NCBI GenBank assembly: GCA_037903355.1
Contig: JBAJFE010000042.1
Location: 2,864,001-2,928,000 of the forward strand
Source: Trichuris trichiura
Taxonomy: Eukaryota; Nematoda; Enoplea; Trichinellida; Trichuridae
Length of the DNA stretch: 64,000 nucleotides
Direction: 5' to 3'
The notes under the pieces: generated by a model
The model's input: only the letters and a program-made list of their open reading frames with translations
What the model was told of the DNA's origin: nothing
Databases searched by the model: none
Position numbers and translations under genes: made by a program
In this document: one piece after another, positions 45,269 through 57,516 of the stretch
How positions within the stretch are numbered: position 1 is the first letter of the stretch
Layout: each line of letters opens with the position of its first letter

Positions 45269-46083
45269 ATGGCCATGGGCATGGAGGAAACACCGCGCGA
45301 TTCATTGAGATGGGCAGAGTTTTCATTACAACTGGACGAATTAACAGTACCCGGAAGTGAAGTCTTACGGTTAGCATACCTGCATTTTGTCAAGGATGAG
45401 CAAATGACGCAGGAGTTCTGTAGTGGGTACGCTCGCTGTTTGATCAGCACAACGGCCTATTGACAGAACTGTTTAATTTTGCTTAAACATGCGATTATAA
45501 ACGTAGGTCACGACATATGACCGTTATCTTTACCCACGGGGAAACGTTTTACCTCTTATATGATCGTAGTTATGTGTACATGACTAGTTCGCAAAGAAAA
45601 AAAGAAAAGGTTTCTGATCGCAGGTCGCTACAGTTCTTACTTGCAACAGAGCTTGAAACTAACACTAAGCATGGGTCCATTTCCTGAGTAGTCAACTATA
45701 ACTTCATAGAAAGGTAATTCCTTTTAAGAACTTATTTGCTGATGCCACTGATGGAGCGCCGTCCATGGTAGGCTGTTATCTCGGTTTCGAATTTGTATGT
45801 GAAGTAAATGGCGCCTGAAGTTATGACGGTGCATTGCGTCATTCGTTGGCAACGTTTAGCAGCGAAGCACTTAGGTATTCGTTTGAACAAGTCTTTGCAG
45901 TACGTCGTCACTGCTGTTAATAAAATGCGAAGTGGTTGTTTCGGCAGCTGTGTAACGGAAAGGATGAATGTGGTTTGCCGGACTATGAAGATTCACGTAC
46001 AACAACGGTTTATTGCGGAGTAAGATGATAGATCAAACGTACAGCTGATAACGATAGCCTGAACTCCGTGGGCTCAGACTGGA

Positions 46084-46122
<39 letters not shown>

Positions 46123-47216
46123 TCGTCTACGACTTCCGCCTTGTGCATTCCTACGGACTGAAGGCTCTTCAGCCATCGCCTAATCTGTCTACTGGGGGCA
46201 AGCGACGGAACCGGCTCTAATCCTGACCCTGGCTGCTTTTGTGCTAGGCTGTCAATGTCAGGTTCTCACGCTGATCCAGAGGTCGTGCCCTATTGTCGCT
46301 GTTGAGTCTGAGACCCCATGTCGCTTTTTGGGCTGCGCTCCCATGGACGGATTTCTGCCCGTGCTCACTGGGGTGCTGGTGCGACCATCTGTGCCAGAAT
46401 GAACTGCGTGAAAGCTGAATAAGACTAATTTCTTCTGCATACCAAAGTTTGGCGGTTATCCCAAGGTGTCTGCATAACCAGCCCTTACAAATGTTTTGGA
46501 TTAGTTCTTTCATTTTCCACAAATAAAGACGTCGCACTGCACTGCATATTGAAACTTCGTCAAGCTGCTGTTGCTTATTTGGTTAATTTGTGTGAAAAGT
46601 TTACTGCAATGAATTTACAAATGCAGATTGGTAATCTGAATTAAGTGAAGACGAAATCAGTCATATCTGCATCTATATTTAAGCTCGCGTTGTATAAAAG
46701 GAACATCCAACGGAGGGAATTGTGCCAGTTCCTGAAACTAACTGAACTGAAACAGTGCCCTGACCTTTATGATCACGATATGGAGGTGTACTGCGAACAC
46801 CTGGAAATGTTCCACGAAGACTTAAAATGACAGTTCCATTATGTCTTATCAATGCTGGTGCCAAATTTGGTAATTGGTCATCTCGCCAGCGATGAAGACG
46901 CACAGTTGTACTTACAGAAGGAATTAGTGGATCTTTAGTCAAAAGATGAACTGAAGCAGAGACAGCGTCAGGGATATGCAGTGTTTTGGCTACAGAAGCA
47001 AGTACGAACTCTATGTCTGCATCTTTGGTACGTTGTCAAAGGACTGCTGATCATCCTCTCGTCACCATCCTTAGTGCAGCATTGTCTCAACGTTGTTGCG
47101 AACCTCTTCACGAAGAAAAGCAACCCACTACAAGTAGTCAACTGAGGCGGCTTATGAGAATCGAACCGGACATTGCAAGATTAGCACGGCTACGTGGGCA
47201 CCATGATGCACCCTGA
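45269..47216 (+). pseudogene. ZBED5-like hAT transposase, heavily decayed
   Basis: Pieces in order: 45269-45463 WAEFSLQLDELTVPGSE (catalytic region); about 45735-46020 DATDGAPSMVGCYLGFEF then MTVHCVIRWQRLAAKHLG and SLQYVVTAVNKMRSG; 46645-47216 LALYKRNIQRRELCQFLKLT and, after several stops, YAVFWLQKQVRTLCLH and remnants of the dimerisation domain ending in a truncated KSNPLQVVN block. A dinucleotide repeat and about 350 bp of unknown sequence (46087-46500) interrupt it. Confidence 0.75.
46087..46120. repeat. (AT)n microsatellite
   Basis: About 17 AT units inside the decayed transposase. Confidence 0.95.
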
Positions 47217-48018
47217 TTTTGCTTGAATGGCATAGAAAAGAATGTCATATCTCATTAAGGGAAAATGCAAATCTGGTTGCGAACGCAGTTCACTATTGGA
47301 AAGTCGGTGGCGAACGGTTCTCAAAAAGCTCTCTAAGACTGGTGGGTAAAAGAGGGAAAATAAGACACTTTGAGTACGCCTTCTTACTTTGATAAGATAG
47401 CTAGATGGGCCATTCTAGCGGCAACAGAGGCAGCCATTGCCGATCTACAGTTAGCACTGAATTTCTCACCTTCGTTGCAGCAGCAAGAGCAGGCAGAAGG
47501 GCGGTGGCAAGCCGCAGCTCTGAAAAAAGAACAATGGCTAGGGACGGTGAGAAACAATAACTTACTTGAACATCGCGGGAAGATAACCAGCAACGCATGC
47601 CAGCACTGCTACGCGTATTACTCTTGATATTGCTATACCCATAACCTGCTAATTTTTTCCACAACTGGCTCATCCTGTTACGATATAAAAGCGCACACTA
47701 GTTAGTCCTTTACATGACTTTTACCGTCAAAATCACCCGTTCAGCTTCCGCGAAGCAATACTTGGAAAAGTGTCCAGAGCTTTCCTTGATTCATTACCAG
47801 CATCAGTAGGTCTATTAGTCCAATGATTCACTGAAACTAAAACAAAGTACAGGCAGCGGCAGCAAAATACTGGCGTCCAGTAGAGCTGGATAAACTAACG
47901 CAAAACTAAATCTGGCAGAGCAGGAGGCAAAGAAAGTCAAGGAATTAAATGAAGGCAAAGAAATAATATTGGTGAAGGACCGGAAAAGCAATGGCAATGA
48001 ACTGGCAATGCTGAACTA
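47217..48018. other. No gene seen
   Basis: The frame 47370-47627 is Ala/Gln-rich with no recognised domain, and its opposite-strand frames are equally open. Confidence 0.4.
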
Positions 48019-48026
48019 GCAGCAAG

Positions 48027-48512
48027 GGGTCTTGACAACCCTTTTCTCCCAGGAGTAGAGGCGGCAATATCAATAGGTAATACGCGACTCTAATACGTAA
48101 GGAAGTGTGATTAGCAGAACAACGGGAGGGGCGTCTTACTGCGGGTAACTGGACATATGCCGAGCGTTTTGCACGGTGAGCACAATAGTCAACGAAGGAA
48201 CATCAAAGGTCAACGGACCGATCCGCGTCGCGTCCTGGTAAACGGCGCACAACTCATTCTGTGTTATGTCTGACCCCTTGAACTGGAATTTTGTTACTGA
48301 CCCTCGTTTCCTACGCTCAGTGACGAACACCTTATGTTTAGGCTTAGGCTTAGGCTACGGCAGGACAGGATAGCCGGCAGACCTACAGTACGACGCTCAG
48401 GTGGAATGGTTACAAGCAGGCATGGACACTGTGCACAATCCCCCCTAATCCCCACTTGACCTCTTTTGAAGTTGCCGCCAAAACTAGTGGGGGAGAAGGG
48501 TTGTCAAGACCC
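48027..48512 (-). mobile_element. MITE, 486 bp, with conserved peptide remnant
   Basis: 17-bp perfect terminal inverted repeats GGGTCTTGACAACCCTT. Flanking 8-mers GCAGCAAG (48019-48026) and GCAGCATT (48513-48520) share six bases. Inside are a subterminal motif also found in hAT-1 (48449-48479), a GGCTTA/CCTAAG run (48337-48356) and a minus-strand frame (48136-48330) with DITQNELCAVYQDATRIGP, related to 38594-38830. The target site lacks the central TA of the hAT-1/hAT-2 insertions. Confidence 0.8.
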
Positions 48513-48520
48513 GCAGCATT

Positions 48521-49465
48521 GAAAACATGCAGTGCGGCAAAAGCGAGATGAATTGGGGGAACTGGACGAATGGACGCATAGCAACAACAGTGAACCAATG
48601 GAGGCGGATTAACAGAGCTGAATAGTAGAAAATTAACCAGAAGTAACCAACTGTCGGCAACAGAGGATCAATGAGGATTCGAAATCAGAGTAGAAATGAA
48701 GAGACCTTATCTCTGACCCACTGTATTGAGTAAGGTAAACCCATGCTAGCCGACTAAACGACGAACAAGCGCGCACCAGACAGTTTGCGGCAACACGATC
48801 CGTCACGGTAAAGGAATCGATTGCCGAAAAAATAAAACGGTCCCTTCCCGTCAATGCTGGAGGGCGCTGTGCCTGGCTCTCATTCACTGTACTATCCAGG
48901 TGAATGTGTAAAACTTCACGCGCTCGGTGGCACGAATGAAAAGCTTTATTCATCTGCACAGCGGACATGACAAGAACAGCGAACGTTCTGCCGAAAAAGA
49001 TCCCTCCTCCTTCAGTCTTCCCATTTTATAGCTGTCGTGTTCTTCTGCTTGGCTCCGTGCCAGCACTGCGGGTGGGCCAACTGGTTTTATCTGATGACCT
49101 TGATGCGGACCACCATGAGCGGCGGAGCGATTCTACCTAACTGTCTTCCCGTGCCACCTGCTGCGAGTCGGCGCACTGGTTTTATCTGATGACCTTGATG
49201 TGGACCACCGTGAACGGCAGAGCGATTTCCTGTTACAAATGCCAACACTGTGTGGAACAGATCGCTAGATTTTTTCTAGCAAGCACATCCAGAATTATTA
49301 GTACGCGCGCACCTCAGGCTCACCAGTGGAACGAGTCGCTGATGGCTCCAGAGACTGTCCAGCATGGCAGTCTTAACAAAGATGCTGTCGACCGGCTTGG
49401 GGTTATATTTTCAAAAGAACTGCACAAGTTTAGGAAAGCATTCATTCCTGATTCAAACTCTAAAT
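48521..49465. other. No gene; flanking repeat and a short tandem duplication
   Basis: 48550-48710 is collinear with 37880-38090. About 55 bp at 49079-49133 (ACTGGTTTTATCTGATGACC ...) recurs at 49172-49226, period about 93 bp. No coding evidence. Confidence 0.5.
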
Positions 49466-49771
49466 CAGTGATTCTCTCAGCGGGGCATGCGCCCCACAGA
49501 AGGGCGTTTTTGAAATCTAAAGGGAGGGGGGTAAATTGCCAAGGGGCGCTTAAGGGGCATTCTTGAACTGAGGAGCACATGTCCCCACCTGTGCCATCGT
49601 ATTGAAGCACATAGGAAAGTGTGGTCCGCGAGTCAGGTATTGTGCCTACTGCTTAAGAGAAAGCTATATTTCATGAGTGCGTACAGATTTTGGAAACCGA
49701 CTATCCCCACTCCCTGAAGGATTCACATGGAAAGCATGCGAGTTTGAGAAGTTTGAGTTTGAGAAACACTG
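49466..49771. mobile_element. hAT-2 MITE, 306 bp
   Basis: Starts CAGTGATTCTC and ends GAGAAACACTG, with hAT-2-like G/C-rich subterminal blocks (GCGGGGCATGCGCCCCAC). Flanks CTCTAAAT and TTCTACAG match at five positions and keep the central TA. No transposase. Confidence 0.8.
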
Positions 49772-52676
49772 TTCTACAGCTCAGCTCAGTAGTGGTCACG
49801 TGAGTCATGGAACCGGTTCCTCATTTGCATCATCTGCCTCTGACGCAGCATGAGTTTCCTGCTACTCTTTGGTGGTCAGCTCATCCGGCCGGCAATTCAA
49901 AACGTTCTCAACATTCTGACGTTCCGTTTCTCTAAAGCCTACTTTTTGACAACCGAAAGCAGCCTTCAGTAATTTCACGTACATGAGCAAAAGGCACAGT
50001 ACTTAAAATCATGGGCTAAGTTTGGGATAACTATACGCCAAATGTGATGCAAACCTTTACCACGTCATTTCAAGGTTCTCCGATGTAGTTAATTGCCATT
50101 TTTTAGGCCATAGATTCTGATGTGAATTATAAACACATTTGTCTTAGTAGAATCACCGCTTCGCTTGTGGATGACTGTAGAACGCGGGTAACTATTAGGC
50201 TGTCGCCTTAAAAGTGATTGATCTTTTACGGTTGAATTTCGTTATAATTTGCTCCTTCCCTGATGGAATGCATTTTGATCAGCTCTAGAAGAGTTGAAGC
50301 ACAAAGGCTGAAGTTGCTATGTGCCTAACTGTACTGACTGAACTTGCTTGAGCACGCGTCTAGATTTTCTTGTTGCAGTAATGCAAAACCGTTGCTTTCG
50401 TTTTGTTCTCTTGGACAGGTTCGAACGCAGGCTAATTGTGGGGAGGACCAGCCAGGAGTTTGCTGGACTTTGTATTACTGTATCAGCTCCAAAACAGACA
50501 GTTCGATGTTAGTAAAACGCAAAAGTGACGGCGACAAAGTGACAGAAGAGAGGAACGGTGGGTAGCGCTATTCCTTACTGGGAAACGCGGATTTAAAGAA
50601 ATCCCTGGAAGCATAACTGGAAACTAGCAAAGAAGAAATGGCGGCATAACTAAGGGTACATTATTCGGCAGTCAGCAGATTCCTCGCCCAAACTGGGATG
50701 GTTAATAAGTTACCGACAACGACCTTACCTTTCCCCCTGCCCATTGAATTGACAGATGAACAAAGATTTTGGAAGTTCAACATATGCTCGGACGGTAAGC
50801 TCTGACAGCTGTCTGAAAGTTTTACAGGCGACAAAATGGTTCCTCTGTGACAACAGGAAGCGTGCTGCTATGTGGAAGGACAGAGAGGAGCCGCCGAAAA
50901 AGCTCCCGTGACCGAACAAGATAGCGGTGTCATCGTAGCAGCACACCAGAGACATCATCTAAAAGCTCTTCCTCTGATCAAAAGTCCACCATAACAAATG
51001 TCTACAATTGTGAGATGGAAGAGCACGAGAAATTATGAATAATGTGGAGAACAACTTTCAGAAGGAAAGGTCTGATCATTCCGCAGGACAGCTCATGGCC
51101 GCACTGCTTTTGCGTTCTAGCGCAGAATGAACGAGTTGGGCGTCGAGGAAGTTCGTTTTAATTTCCATATTCATCGGATTCGCCCCCTACCAATTACAGG
51201 TATACCCTGCTGAGCGAAGTTTTTATGTTATGAAGAAGCTGGATTTACAGGCGTTTTCACTCCACGAAGAATTTGCAAACGTATTATTCATTGTTACGAA
51301 GAAAGGGGAAAGGATAAAATAGCTTTTATAACATTTTTTTACAAGCGAACAATTTCGACCGAGCTGGACGATCAAATGCGACCATTTACGTCTAAACATG
51401 CAGGAATTAATTACCTGCCTGTTCTGGCGGCTCTGCAACGCCGTACGAATAAAATGAACACCCTGTCTTCCCGTGGTCACAGTACTCAGTTCATTATCTT
51501 CTTAACTACAGTAACTGAAACAGCAATGCACTTACGCTTTTTCCGCCCTAATAGGGCTCTTCTCTACAAATTATTGCGGCTTTCAGTATATCGTAGGACT
51601 TTTCTGGGTATTATGAGCCATTTTCCGTCCATGAAGCTGCTGAACAGTTTTTTCCGGAACTGATCTGCACAAACTGGTTTGCTTTGCTAAACAATAAGAC
51701 CTGCTAGGTACTCGGACTTGCTACTTCGCTTCACCTTACGAACAACTTCTCCAGTTCCATCAACCTTCATAAAGCAGAGAGTGCCTGTACAATCTTTTCC
51801 GGGACATATAGTGTGCGCTCCGAACGGTTGCCGATGAATGGTCGTAAAGCTTTACTGTCTGTGAGAACAACGGTACAGAAAGGTCCGTCGCAAATTTGGA
51901 AAAAGCCAGATTGCCTTATGCTCTGAGCAGCGCGTTTATATACCCTTCCCTGACCTGCGCGTTGGCCACATGACGGGCGCAGGTTAGGGATCAGTGGCTG
52001 TCAGGAGATTTGGCCAGCGGCCGGCGCGGGTGTCAGGCGACATTGCAAATGTTTACGTCCTCGCCAGGGAGAAACGCACCTCGCAAACAGGTTGCGCCCG
52101 CTTTGGGGCAGTGGACGTGCGCAACCACCGGCACATTTAGTGTGGCTAAGAAAATGCAGTCAGAAACGCTTTCGAACCACTTCTGGAAATTCTCCAAGAA
52201 GATTATTGACAAAGAGGCACTGAAGTGAAAGAATGGAAAACTCTGTTCATGCCGAAAGTGATTGCTTGAATGAACAAACGAACCCAGATTGCGATGAACA
52301 TGGTCAAAACTTCGCTGAAAGTCACGCATTTTAGCGGTTAATTTAAACCTAATTACTAAAACGCCCGAGTTCGACTTTCAGCTTTCTGTCACTTTAAATG
52401 CGACAACCTAGTACTCAAACGCAGCTAATATTCGCTCTTATCGCCTGGAAGATAGGCCGAAAATGGTCGTATTATTTAAGAAAGTACTACGATTTTAAAG
52501 TTGGGTATGAGTGAAAACGCGCTTTACCAACCGCACCGTGCGAGAATTACCTGTACTACGCAACCGTATCAAGAAAATTACATTGATTTACACTGACAAG
52601 AGCTATCTACCATGGTACCTGAGGGTCTTTTAGTGCAAATAGCAATACGTTATTAAGTTTTTTTAACTGCGGGCGA
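49772..52676. other. No gene seen; upstream region of the MTPAP-like gene
   Basis: No transposon ends or RNA genes. Frames such as 51376-51663 and 52010-52228 have no family signature. The last few hundred bases presumably hold the promoter and 5' leader of the next gene, but no core element stands out. Confidence 0.4.
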
Positions 52677-55600
52677 ATGGGGGCTAAGGAAAATTTCAAG
52701 CGGATTTTAAAAGCGAGGGGAATCACCGAAACTCGCCAGCCGCTGAAACGTACTGGTGCCGCTTCTATTATCCAACATTCGTCTGAAAAAAGTTTGTGTA
52801 GCTATTATTCAGCCGTTGACAGACTTGACCATTTTGCAGGTGATGTGGACTGGGCAGAAGAATATGATCTGCCTAGGTCCATGCTCCGTCAGACTGCTTT
52901 TGAAGAGTTCATGTCGCGGGGAAGGAGTGCTTCTACGAGAAGTGTCATGTACTTCAGTACTTCTAAGCTGCCTCTTCGTGTGTGCACTTCCTCTTTGTCA
53001 GACAGTCCAAGGCATACGGTTCTTAAGGCTTTGGAAAATGGGCATGTAATTTTTAAAATTTTTGATTGAATTTACGTACTTCGAAGTCAAAATTCAGTAA
53101 TTGTCGTGAAATTGTAATTGATAGTATTGATTAATTGCCGTGGAGATAGCTTAAGATTCAAGTGTTTATATTGTACTGCAGCTTTGTATCGTAGGAATGA
53201 ATACTAAAACATATCCGTTAATGAGAAAACTTTATGAGAGCGGTTTTTCTCGAATTATGTTTCACTTGTCTGTTATTTAGTGGAGTCGTTGAAAAGTACA
53301 GCTGTATTTCTTTGATTGTTTCCATTACATGCAGTTAGTTTTCTTGACTTTCGTTGCATAATTAAGCGTACAATTTCAGAATATAATATGAACTCACCTT
53401 CATTTGTTAACTCCTGTCTGACTAATTACGGTGACTACGAGGATAGTACGTACTTGTTCTGAAAGAAGTCAGATGAAATTTTAGGAATCACAAACGTGGC
53501 ATCCTCTGGGTAGAGATAGAATAATGCAATGTGTGCGAGATCTGGTGGGAAAAATCTCGAGTTAGTAAGGCAGAAAGGTAGCTCGACGGCAGTTTCGGGA
53601 ATTTATTATTTCCTTGGTTGAGCGGTTCTATGAGCAATGTTGGTACAAGTTTTTCCTGGTGGTGTTGGTCTACCTAAGTAGATGTGATCTCAACTTTTCT
53701 ATTAATCATCTTATAGATGATTGTTCAAGGCTTTATGATTTTTTTGCTGGAAATTGTTGCTTCTGGTAGATCAGTAAGATAGTAGGCCGATTTCTGATGT
53801 ACCCTAAATGACTGCATGTCGGGCAGCTGCTCAGTTCTGCACTTGTTCAATGACCTTTCTCCAGTCCACTATGCAAGAGGGGCAATATAGCCTTGATTTT
53901 TCAGTCCTTTAGCACCGACAGTTCGGTACCTCTCTGAGTATCCAGAATACTGCATTCCTATGCTTGTATAATATACGTAGGCCTAAACTTGCACCTAATG
54001 TGGCACACAGTACTTAACTTTTGTTGAAGAGACTTCTGGCTTTCTATGATTTTAAGGTGGACTAATGCTTGCTGAATGGCTAATTCGTAGTAAGAATAGG
54101 AAATCGTGTGAGATTTTTTCGTATCCTTTTTTGATGCTTTGCTGTCCTTGCGTGGTATTGTTCTTTTCCATTGGAAATTTTATTCGGAACATCCATTGTT
54201 TTTCAATATAAGAACCTATCTCTTTAGAATGTTTGTTTTAAAAAACCCTCCTTGCTACCTCATATTTTAGGTATTAGGAATTCAATAAACTTTAGAATTT
54301 AGAGAGAAGCCACAAATATGGATCAAGTTGCCTTGGCGATAGGGAGTGATTCTGGAAATAAGCAAAGGCGTTAAAATAATCACAGTTTTAAGCGTGGCGA
54401 AGAGAGTTTACTGCCCAATTGATTCTGTGTTTCGTCCTCTTGTAATCAATACCACCGAAGTAGGACTGAACTGTAGAAGATAGGTGAACACATTTATTGC
54501 TTGATGGGTTTTTCTTATTTAGTGTGAATGGAATAACGATCTGGCTGATTGGTATATTGCAGGAAATACACTTACTCGAATGCAAAGACTGCGTGCAAGT
54601 GAAACGTCTACTTGAAGAAGTCAACCATCATTTCCAGAATAGAGTGTTTCCGTGGGAATCTCGCATGATCAAGCATGTTCCTGGTAAAAGCTCTGTCCTT
54701 AATAAATGAAGTTTCCCAGTCATGGATTTGTTTTTCAGCTGCTGGATGTCGAGACCTCCATTCCATTCCTAAGCTAACGTTTCCCTTCGAAATTGTTGAC
54801 TCCATTAGCTTGGAAGGAACCCTTAGAGAAGTCCAATCGGTTTACATTTTCCGTAACTTTTTGTCCAAAACGCCCTATGATGAGATGTATTAGGTGAACG
54901 ACCAGATAGAGCAGTTGTATCAAAAGACACGGATTTCGAAAGAGGGTCTGCGCTTACGGTTCTTTCTGACTTCACTGATCGAAGATGCGGTTCGCCGCCT
55001 TTTCCCACAGTCCATATGCCGGCCCTTCGGTTCTACAGTGAACGGTTTTGCACAGAAAGGATGCGACTTAGATATTAATGTGCAGCTAAATCCAGATGGC
55101 TTAAAGGTATGTTAGTTAAGCGTTTTTCTGTCCAATTCTTCCTTCTATACTGAGCAGGTATCGACAAGCAGCCAGTTTTTTTTTTGTGCTAAGTACAGGC
55201 CACCAAACGAGAGGAGTTACATTCAGCAAACTTTATGCGCCATTGGCGCGGTTCTGGAAAGCTTTTTTCCGTGCGCGGAACACGTTGTGAAAATCTTGAA
55301 TGCTCGAGTTCCCATAGTTAAACTCAGCAGCAGATCTCTTGGCATCTCATGCGACTTGACGTTGGATAACAGGTTAGTAGTATACGAATGGTGCAGCTAA
55401 ATGCTCTTTGTATTATTGTTGCTCGCTTATGTTTTTTTAAAGCAGGGTTTAATATGCTGTGACGGTAATGGTCTATCATCACATATATTGTTGTCGCTAC
55501 CACATGTTTTGAGCGGTGGAGAATGCGCGACTATTTCATGTTTTACTTTTCTGTCTAGAAACTTTAAATACATGTAGATTCAGATCCTTTGAACATTTGC

Positions 55601-57365
55601 TGTTGTTTCCCACGTTGTATTAATTGTTTGGGTTTATGTCAAGTCAGAAAACAGTTAATTATTCCCGTTCCGCGTATGTGAGTAATCGATCGAAGCTTTC
55701 AGAACTTGCCTCGTTCCGTTGTGAGCCGTAAAATGGTAAATCACAAGGGTTGCGCCCTATCACACCCTGGCGACGAAATAAGCCGAATTCCGAAAGCTCC
55801 AATCAACTGTCCATATACGTGCAACAAAAATGACAAAACGTTTTTCTGACTTGAAAAACTCCAGTGGCATTATTAAGGGCCCAGTTTCATTGGATTTATG
55901 TAAACTTGACTTTACAAGTTAATAGTTAACTGTTTTCGGGAATTTGCCGCTTTCTCTTTGTCTCCGTTTGTTGTTACAGAGCAGTACTCCACAGTGGAAT
56001 AAGCTGGCATCATATTATTGGTAAACGCTTTTCACTTTAATGGCAACCTGAAGCCGTTTGTCGTTAACTGTAAAGCATGCCGCGAAGAAGTGTCATAAAA
56101 ACCCAATATTTAGCAGTATTGTTCGGTGGTATGTGTCAAATGGAATGCCGTGCACACGCTTTTATAAGTGTATATTCAGTGCAAACGGTTGCGTTATTTT
56201 CGATGAGGGTGTTGTATAGTCACATCACAAACTCAACGCTCCCGTTCTTACCTTTGGTTTTATATTGAGTTTTTTAAAGTTGCCAATAACAACGTTTATG
56301 GAACAAACACACATCCGAACGCTTCTCTCAATAAGCAAATGATGCAGACGACTGAGTAATAAAGTCAACATTTTTCGATGAAATAGAACGGCATAGGTTC
56401 ACCAAAGTAACCTCCAGCGACGCGAGCAAAGTAATAGATGGGCCTCGTGTTAACGTAGTTGGAAAATATAAATCAGTTCATGTTCTTAAGCGCAAGTACT
56501 ACTTCTCAACCTGATATATTCTTGTGCCCGTTTACCCTTTTTATTAACAATTGTTGTGTCTTGCTCTTTTCATTGAACGTGGGATCGGATAAAAAATATG
56601 CTAAACGCTTTATCTACTGTGATTGGCTCAAGGAAACTTTTGCTTGGCTTTTAAACGTTTCACCGATTTAATTTCAGGAGTTCATATCAGACAGCAAAGG
56701 TGTTCTGGATGTTTACTATATTGCAACCATCAATTAAGCGCTTATTGTTTGTCATTCGTCGTTGGGCTCGAGAGATAGGCTTGATCAGGCAGCACCCTGG
56801 CACGTGGCTTAGCAATTTTCAACTGATATGCTTAGTTGCCTTTTTTATGCAATGCCGCAACCCGCCTTTGTTACCGTCAATTGATATGGTGCTGAGTCAA
56901 AGCTCTGCTTTGAACAAATGGCAAAGAAGCGTCAAATGTTCACCAGAGCCCCGCGAGTTGTTAATTGAATTCTTTCGATTTTTTACGTCACAAGTCAATT
57001 ACGAAAACCAGGCTCTGGATCTTTCCACAGGTCAGCTGACAGCTAAAACAGAGTTTGCTCCCATTGTGATCTTGAATCCTATGGAAGATAGCCATAACAT
57101 TACTAGAAATGTGGAGAGCGGCGAGTGGCAGCGATGTTTGGAATGCATGGAGGTGGCTATTAAATTGCTTGAACGGTCGAATAGTTGCAGGCCTGATGCT
57201 GGCACCCAATGGGGACTTCTATCGCTGTTGGATCCTTCTAACTATCCTACGGCAACTGAAAATGCTGACGTTGAATACGGTGCAGAGTCGTTTTCTGACC
57301 CCCTGAAACTAGATCAGCTGCTTTCTACTGGGACTGAACGTTCTACGGACGAAGTCATTAAATAA
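52677..57365 (+). CDS. MTPAP: Mitochondrial poly(A) RNA polymerase (PAPD1 family), six exons
   Basis: Proposed exons 52677-53045, 54563-54683, 54739-54839, 54894-55106, 55194-55372 and 56678-57365; all phases agree and total about 556 aa (human MTPAP 582). Non-canonical poly(A) polymerase that adds 3' A tails to mitochondrial RNA. Exon 1 has a basic N-terminus and, with exon 2, an RNP-like region (HLLECKDCVQVKRLLEEV). Exon 4 holds the nucleotidyltransferase core RPFGSTVNGFAQKGCDLDIN with the DxD metal ligands; exon 5 has ILNARVPIV and SCDLTLDNR, the third Asp. Exon 6 holds the central/PAP-associated region (RRWAREIGLIRQ, WLSNFQLICLV) and ends ...DEVIK. An in-frame TAG at 54891-54893 is avoided only if a 54-bp intron (54840-54893) is spliced. 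Exon 1 and that junction are the least certain parts. Confidence 0.88.
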
Positions 57366-57366
57366 A
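57361..57366 (+). promoter_or_regulatory. Possible polyadenylation signal overlapping the MTPAP stop
   Basis: AATAAA includes the TAA stop. A second ATTAAA lies near 57391. Either would give a very short 3' UTR, fitting the 151-bp gap to the next gene. Confidence 0.35.
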
Positions 57367-57489
57367 CTATCGATAGGATGATTTCATTCATTAAATATCA
57401 TAATAGCAGTCTCGGATTTTCGGCCTCATGTTTTCTTTTGAATTTAAAGGTTACGTCCATAGGGTTTACTGTTTTTTTGGTTTTGATTT

Positions 57490-57503
57490 AGTTGTTCCTG
57501 CAG
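57490..57503 (+). promoter_or_regulatory. 3' splice site just upstream of POLR1D start
   Basis: AGTTGTTCCTGCAG, pyrimidine-rich and ending CAG, 13 bp before the ATG at 57517 with no obvious upstream 5' exon. In nematodes such a site before a downstream gene often marks spliced-leader trans-splicing. Confidence 0.45.
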
Positions 57504-57516
57504 CATTTCTTCTCCG

